NCBI GenBank assembly: GCA_902593675.1
Contig: CACJJI010000003.1
Span: 224,665 to 288,664 of the forward strand
Length of the DNA: 64,000 bases
Source: an uncultured SAR86 cluster bacterium
GTDB taxonomy: Bacteria; Pseudomonadota; Gammaproteobacteria; Magnimaribacterales; D2472
Reading direction: 5' to 3'
In this document: positions 59,893-64,000 of the stretch, in pieces
Numbering within the stretch: the first letter of the stretch is position 1
How the letters are laid out: each line of letters begins with the position of its first letter
The notes under the pieces: generated by a model
Seen by the model: only the letters and a program-made list of their open reading frames with translations
What the model was told of the DNA's origin: nothing
Database searches by the model: none
Program-made: the position numbers and the translations under genes

Positions 59893-60468
59893 TTAAAGAT
59901 TAATTACAGTTTTTTTATCGTCGCCTAAAACTAATTTAGTCATTTCTCCATTTTTGAGGAATATTTCTGTTCTAGACGCGTAATCAGGATGAAAATATGA
60001 AATTTTATTATTGCTTACGATGTATGAAACCAACGTGTTGATTACCATGAAGTGTGTCGTCACAATAACGTTACCTTCAACCTCATTGAGCCAGCCTATT
60101 AAATTATTTCGCCACTCTTTTACAGCCTCAGGTAGCCCTTTAATTGGAGTTGTAAATATTTTTGTCAGCCAATCTCGCTTTTCATCAACATTAACATTGT
60201 CTGAGGGTATTTCAGTAAATCTTGAGTCTAACTGAAAAGAGCATCCCTTTTCTTCGATCATCATCTCCATTGTCTCAATAGCTCTTTTTTTGGGGCTTGA
60301 GAGAAGGTTATAGCTAGAAATTTTTTCAATCAGAGATTTCCCAGCTTCAGCAGCTTGTTCGGAGCCCAATTCACTTAAACCAGGATCAGGGTGCATAGAC
60401 CATCTAGCAGATGCTTCCCCATGTCTAACAAGAATGATATGACTTTGACTCATTGTAAAAAATACCAA
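59893..60468 (-). CDS. Histidine phosphatase family protein
   Basis: IILVRHGEASARW, SSPKKRAIETME, VTTHFMVINTLVSY. Confidence 0.87.
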   Translation of the reverse strand: MVFFTMSQSHIILVRHGEASARWSMHPDPGLSELGSEQAAEAGKSLIEKISSYNLLSSPKKRAIETMEMMIEEKGCSFQLDSRFTEIPSDNVNVDEKRDWLTKIFTTPIKGLPEAVKEWRNNLIGWLNEVEGNVIVTTHFMVINTLVSYIVSNNKISYFHPDYASRTEIFLKNGEMTKLVLGDDKKTVINL

Positions 60469-60481
60469 TTATAATTATTTG

Positions 60482-61222
60482 ATGAGAAAGCCTAGAATTT
60501 TTTGTCCTGAATTAACTGCACCAAACTATAAGTGCACCAACATAAAACAAATACATCATCTTGCCAAGGTTCTTAGGTTACAACAGGACGATTGTGTAGA
60601 GTTTTTTGATGGTAAAGGTTCTGTCGCTACTGGCAAGATCCAAGAGATTGGCAGAGCTCATATAAATTTTCATGTCAATGACATTTTATCTATTCAAAAT
60701 CCCCATCAAAAGTCTTACCAAGCAATAATCCCGTACCTAAAAAGAGAGAATCTAATTATTTCATTACAAAAGTTAGTGGAGTTAGGAGTGAATTCAATTC
60801 TTATCTATAAGCCGGTACGTCTAGATCAATCATTAGTAAAAAAGGATCTATCTAAATTTAATCTTAGACTGGAAGAATCTATTATTAGCGCATGTGAACA
60901 ATCTGGATGTAATCATATCCCTTACATAGATTATTTTGACGGTCTAGAAAAATGCCTCCAAAGTGAAAAGATCAATACAGATTTCGAGGGTTTATTCGTT
61001 CTTGATACAATTGCTAATCAATTCATCAAAGAGCATGAGATTTTGAACTTAAATAGTATTGGCTTTATAACAGGGCCTGAATCGGGTTTCTCAGAAGTAG
61101 AGCGAGAACTCATGAATGAACTAGCATTGCAGTCATTTAAAATAGGGCATTATGTATTGCGAGCTGAAACAGCGCCTATTGTAGGATTATCTATGCTTCA
61201 CGGCTTGTTAGGAGAATATTGA
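60482..61222 (+). CDS. rsmE: 16S rRNA (uracil1498-N3)-methyltransferase
   Basis: HHLAKVLRLQQDD, GFITGPESGFSEVE, LRAETAPIVGLS. Confidence 0.93.
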   Translation: MRKPRIFCPELTAPNYKCTNIKQIHHLAKVLRLQQDDCVEFFDGKGSVATGKIQEIGRAHINFHVNDILSIQNPHQKSYQAIIPYLKRENLIISLQKLVELGVNSILIYKPVRLDQSLVKKDLSKFNLRLEESIISACEQSGCNHIPYIDYFDGLEKCLQSEKINTDFEGLFVLDTIANQFIKEHEILNLNSIGFITGPESGFSEVERELMNELALQSFKIGHYVLRAETAPIVGLSMLHGLLGEY

Positions 61223-62154
61223 TGCAAGGCACATCCTCACTGTTTATTACTGATTCTTTGGATGAATTAAATCCAAAAAAAGATACAACCATTTTGTGGA
61301 TGCAAGAAGCCTTCACCATGGGAAGTCAAATTTTTCAGTGTGAGATGAGTGATTTAACTTATACAGATCAACAAATTTTTGCTAGCTTCTCTGCAATTAC
61401 AGATCCAAATGATCATCCGCAGATTAGCGAACAAGTTAATGTAACAAAAGCACTTAAGGATTTTGACTATGTTTTTATGAGGAAGGATCCTCCAGTAGAT
61501 GAAAACTTTATGAATGCTTTGCACATGTTATCTCAGGCTGAATCTGAGGGCGCCAATGTTATCAATCGACCCTCAGCATTACAGAAGTTTAATGAAAAGA
61601 TTTTTGCACTTCGATTTTCTAATTGGATGCCCGACACAAATGTTATTTGTAAAGTGGAAGACTTTAAACAATTCAAACAGAAATATTCGACCATTATTTT
61701 AAAGCCTCTTAATGGTATGGGTGGAGAGTCTATCTACAAATTTGATGAAAGCTCAACAGATCATTTAGAAATTTTTAAATCACTAACCAATAATTATCAA
61801 ACCATGGTCATGGTCCAAAATTTCTTACCTGAAATTTATGATGGAGACTATCGGATTTTGATCATTCACGGCAAGCCTTTTCCAATAGCACTTGCAAGAA
61901 TTCCTCAAGAAGGAAGTTTCAAGGGTAATCTTGCTGCTGGCGGTATAGGTGAAGCCCGTGAATTATCTGATGATCAGGTTCGAGTTAGTACAGAAATTGG
62001 CAAGTTACTATCGGAGGAGGGCATTTTGTTTGCAGGAATCGATATGATTGGAAACTATCTAACCGAAATAAATATAACAAGTCCCACAGGCGCAAGGGAG
62101 ATTTTCTCTCAAACTGGTAAAAATCCAATAAAGACCCTACTTCAATCAATATAA
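61222..62154 (+). CDS. gshB: Glutathione synthetase
   Basis: FMRKDPPVDENF, ILKPLNGMGGESIYK, ARIPQEGSFKGNLAAGG, EINITSPTGAREI. Confidence 0.95.
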   Translation: MQGTSSLFITDSLDELNPKKDTTILWMQEAFTMGSQIFQCEMSDLTYTDQQIFASFSAITDPNDHPQISEQVNVTKALKDFDYVFMRKDPPVDENFMNALHMLSQAESEGANVINRPSALQKFNEKIFALRFSNWMPDTNVICKVEDFKQFKQKYSTIILKPLNGMGGESIYKFDESSTDHLEIFKSLTNNYQTMVMVQNFLPEIYDGDYRILIIHGKPFPIALARIPQEGSFKGNLAAGGIGEARELSDDQVRVSTEIGKLLSEEGILFAGIDMIGNYLTEINITSPTGAREIFSQTGKNPIKTLLQSI

Positions 62155-62155
62155 A

Positions 62156-62773
62156 ATGCAGCCATTGATTTATAAACAAAGAGTTCAAAGATGGGGATTT
62201 AAGAAATCCATGCTTGTGTCTTTAATGTTCCATGGAGTGATTATTTTTGGAGTTAGCTTTGTTGTCATTCAGCAACCATGGGAGTTTAATGAAGACGCAA
62301 TTGTGAATATTAAATTTGCTGATGGAGAATTCGATATGCAAGGCAGTTCAGTAAATGGCTTTGAATCTCTTCAACAAAATAGTCAAAAAACTGCAATGAT
62401 TTCTAGAGATGCTAATCTCCAAGATCAATCTCAGTTAAGCGTAAGACGTTTAGAGTCAAATTCAACAATGGAAAGTTTCGAGACCATCTATTTAAATGCT
62501 TGGCAAAGACAGGTTGAGACAGCTGGTTATTACGAAATATCTCGTTCTGATATGATTCAAGGCGATTTTAGAGTTCAAATCAAGTCAATTATTGATCACA
62601 AGGGAAATTTAATCGATGCTGATATTTTGCAATCCTCTGGGAACTCTATGCTGGATGCTTTAGCCCTAAAAATTTTATACCAATCAGCCCCATTTGAGCC
62701 TTTTCCCAATGAAATGGTAGATAACTACCAACAGCTTGAAATTATTCGAGACTGGAATTTTTCAAATTCTTAG
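62156..62773 (+). CDS. TonB-like energy transducer
   Basis: N-terminal single TM, C-terminal TonB domain WQRQVETAGYYEI…GNLIDADILQSSGNSMLDALALKILYQSAPFEPFP. Confidence 0.85.
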   Translation: MQPLIYKQRVQRWGFKKSMLVSLMFHGVIIFGVSFVVIQQPWEFNEDAIVNIKFADGEFDMQGSSVNGFESLQQNSQKTAMISRDANLQDQSQLSVRRLESNSTMESFETIYLNAWQRQVETAGYYEISRSDMIQGDFRVQIKSIIDHKGNLIDADILQSSGNSMLDALALKILYQSAPFEPFPNEMVDNYQQLEIIRDWNFSNS

Positions 62774-62775
62774 TA

Positions 62776-63183
62776 ATGCAGATTTTGGCTTTTGATTTTG
62801 GGACTCGGCATATTGGTGTTGCTGTTGGACAAACTATTACAGGGACCTCATCTCCTTTGATGGTGCTTGATGTTGCTCAAGAGGGCAAAAAAATTTGGAA
62901 TACAATTGAAGGCCTTATCAATGAATGGAAACCAGATCAATTACTAGTTGGAAATCCCTTAAACATGGATGGCACGCCCAGTGATATGATAAAAAAAATT
63001 GACCCATTCTTTAAAAAACTTCAAATGATTAGTGATGTTCCTTGTGAATTAGTTGATGAGAGATTAACCTCATTTGAAGCTAAACAGCTGGCTCAAAAGA
63101 ATAAAAAAGATGACCGAATTGATGATTTAGCTGCCAAAATATTTTTAGATAGTTGGATAGAGCACCATGTCAATTCCAAGTAG
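62776..63183 (+). CDS. ruvX: RuvX/YqgF family Holliday-junction resolvase-like pre-16S rRNA nuclease
   Basis: MQILAFDFGTRHIGVAVGQ, VGNPLNMDGTPSD, DERLTSFEA, KKDDRIDDLAAKIFLDSW. Confidence 0.94.
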   Translation: MQILAFDFGTRHIGVAVGQTITGTSSPLMVLDVAQEGKKIWNTIEGLINEWKPDQLLVGNPLNMDGTPSDMIKKIDPFFKKLQMISDVPCELVDERLTSFEAKQLAQKNKKDDRIDDLAAKIFLDSWIEHHVNSK

Positions 63184-64000
63184 TTTTATTGATCAGTTAT
63201 TGGATCAAACCGATATTGTTGATGTTGTAGGAAGACGCATACCTTTAAATAAAAAAGGATCAAATTTTTGGTGCCAGTGCCCATTTCATGACGATTCAAA
63301 TCCATCTATGGCTGTTAATCAAGAAAAACAGTTTTTTTATTGTTTTGTTTGTCAGGAGTCTGGCAATGCAATTCATTTTCTTAGGCGGTATGAAAATCTA
63401 GAGTTTGTTGATGCAATTGAAACTCTAGCAAGTTCAGCAGGCATGACCGTGCCATACGAAAGCAATAGATCAGAGAGATCTAAACCCAGCGGCTTAGTTG
63501 AGAAAGCGGTAAAATTTTATCAAGCCAATCTTAATGAAACGACTGCTCCAAATGCAGTTCAATATCTTAAGGATAGAAAGATTACTGGCGCTACAGCTAA
63601 GAAATTTAATATTGGGTATGCGCAAGATAAATGGGATGGCCTTTTAAAACATTTGGGTGATGATACCTCTAGCAAGGAATTAGACGAGTCTGGGTTATTT
63701 AGTAAGAAAGATGATCGATTTTATGATCGGTTTAGAGGCAGAGTTATTTTCCCAATTAGAAATATCAAAGGTGATTTTATTGCCATGGGTGGGAGAATAA
63801 TAGATGAGGGAGAGCCGAAGTATCTTAACTCTCCTGAAACTTCATTTTTTAATAAATCAAATGAGCTGTTTGGTTTGTATGAAGTAAAAGAATTGGAGAA
63901 AAATATTGCATCTTTAATAGTTGTTGAAGGATATATGGATGTAATAGGTCTCTTTGAGCATGGCGTCAAGAATGCAGTAGCAACTCTCGGTACTGCAATA
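63167..64000 (+). CDS. dnaG: DNA primase DnaG (N-terminal part; runs off the right edge)
   Basis: MSIPSSFIDQLLDQTDIVDVVGRRIPL, CHC2 zinc finger CPFHDDSNPSM…FYCFVC, FRGRVIFPIRNIKGDFIAMGGRI, VVEGYMDVIGL. Confidence 0.96.
   Translation, partial: MSIPSSFIDQLLDQTDIVDVVGRRIPLNKKGSNFWCQCPFHDDSNPSMAVNQEKQFFYCFVCQESGNAIHFLRRYENLEFVDAIETLASSAGMTVPYESNRSERSKPSGLVEKAVKFYQANLNETTAPNAVQYLKDRKITGATAKKFNIGYAQDKWDGLLKHLGDDTSSKELDESGLFSKKDDRFYDRFRGRVIFPIRNIKGDFIAMGGRIIDEGEPKYLNSPETSFFNKSNELFGLYEVKELEKNIASLIVVEGYMDVIGLFEHGVKNAVATLGTAI

Noticed and set aside
1-64000. CRISPR arrays, transposons, prophage, toxin-antitoxin or defence islands
   Set aside because: Read through for repeated spacers, terminal inverted repeats and diagnostic protein motifs; none found. 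Short poly-A/T runs reflect overall AT-richness.

Overview
The window is a densely packed, AT-rich bacterial chromosome segment. Gene content and order indicate a gammaproteobacterium: lptD-surA-pdxA-rsmA-apaH, amgK-murU, rpe/trpEGDC/coq7, fis-purH-purD, gmk-rpoZ-spoT, rsmE-gshB-tonB-ruvX. The very tight packing suggests a streamlined, probably marine, possibly SAR86-like lineage; that lineage call is inference. I support about 74 protein genes, two of them truncated by the window edges (a zinc-type dehydrogenase on the left, dnaG on the right). There is one tRNA (Phe, GAA), two clear hairpin terminators and one strong sigma54/NtrC regulatory region. I found no CRISPR array, prophage, transposase, integrase or recognisable defence system, and no clearly new multi-gene system. 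The observations most worth a second look are: (1) a eukaryotic/rhizobial-type glutamine synthetase (GSII) in the glnA position next to ntrBC, with a -24/-12 promoter and two NtrC-like palindromes; (2) an apparent orphan 3' end of guaA (…KPPETIEWE*) in the intergenic region beside hppA; (3) a tandem amidohydrolase pair in which the second copy has lost its metal ligands; (4) a decayed 91-bp-offset tandem duplication of the yqiB (DUF1249) tail; (5) all eight convergent gene junctions having 6 nt or less between stops, three of them sharing a 4-bp palindromic double stop codon.
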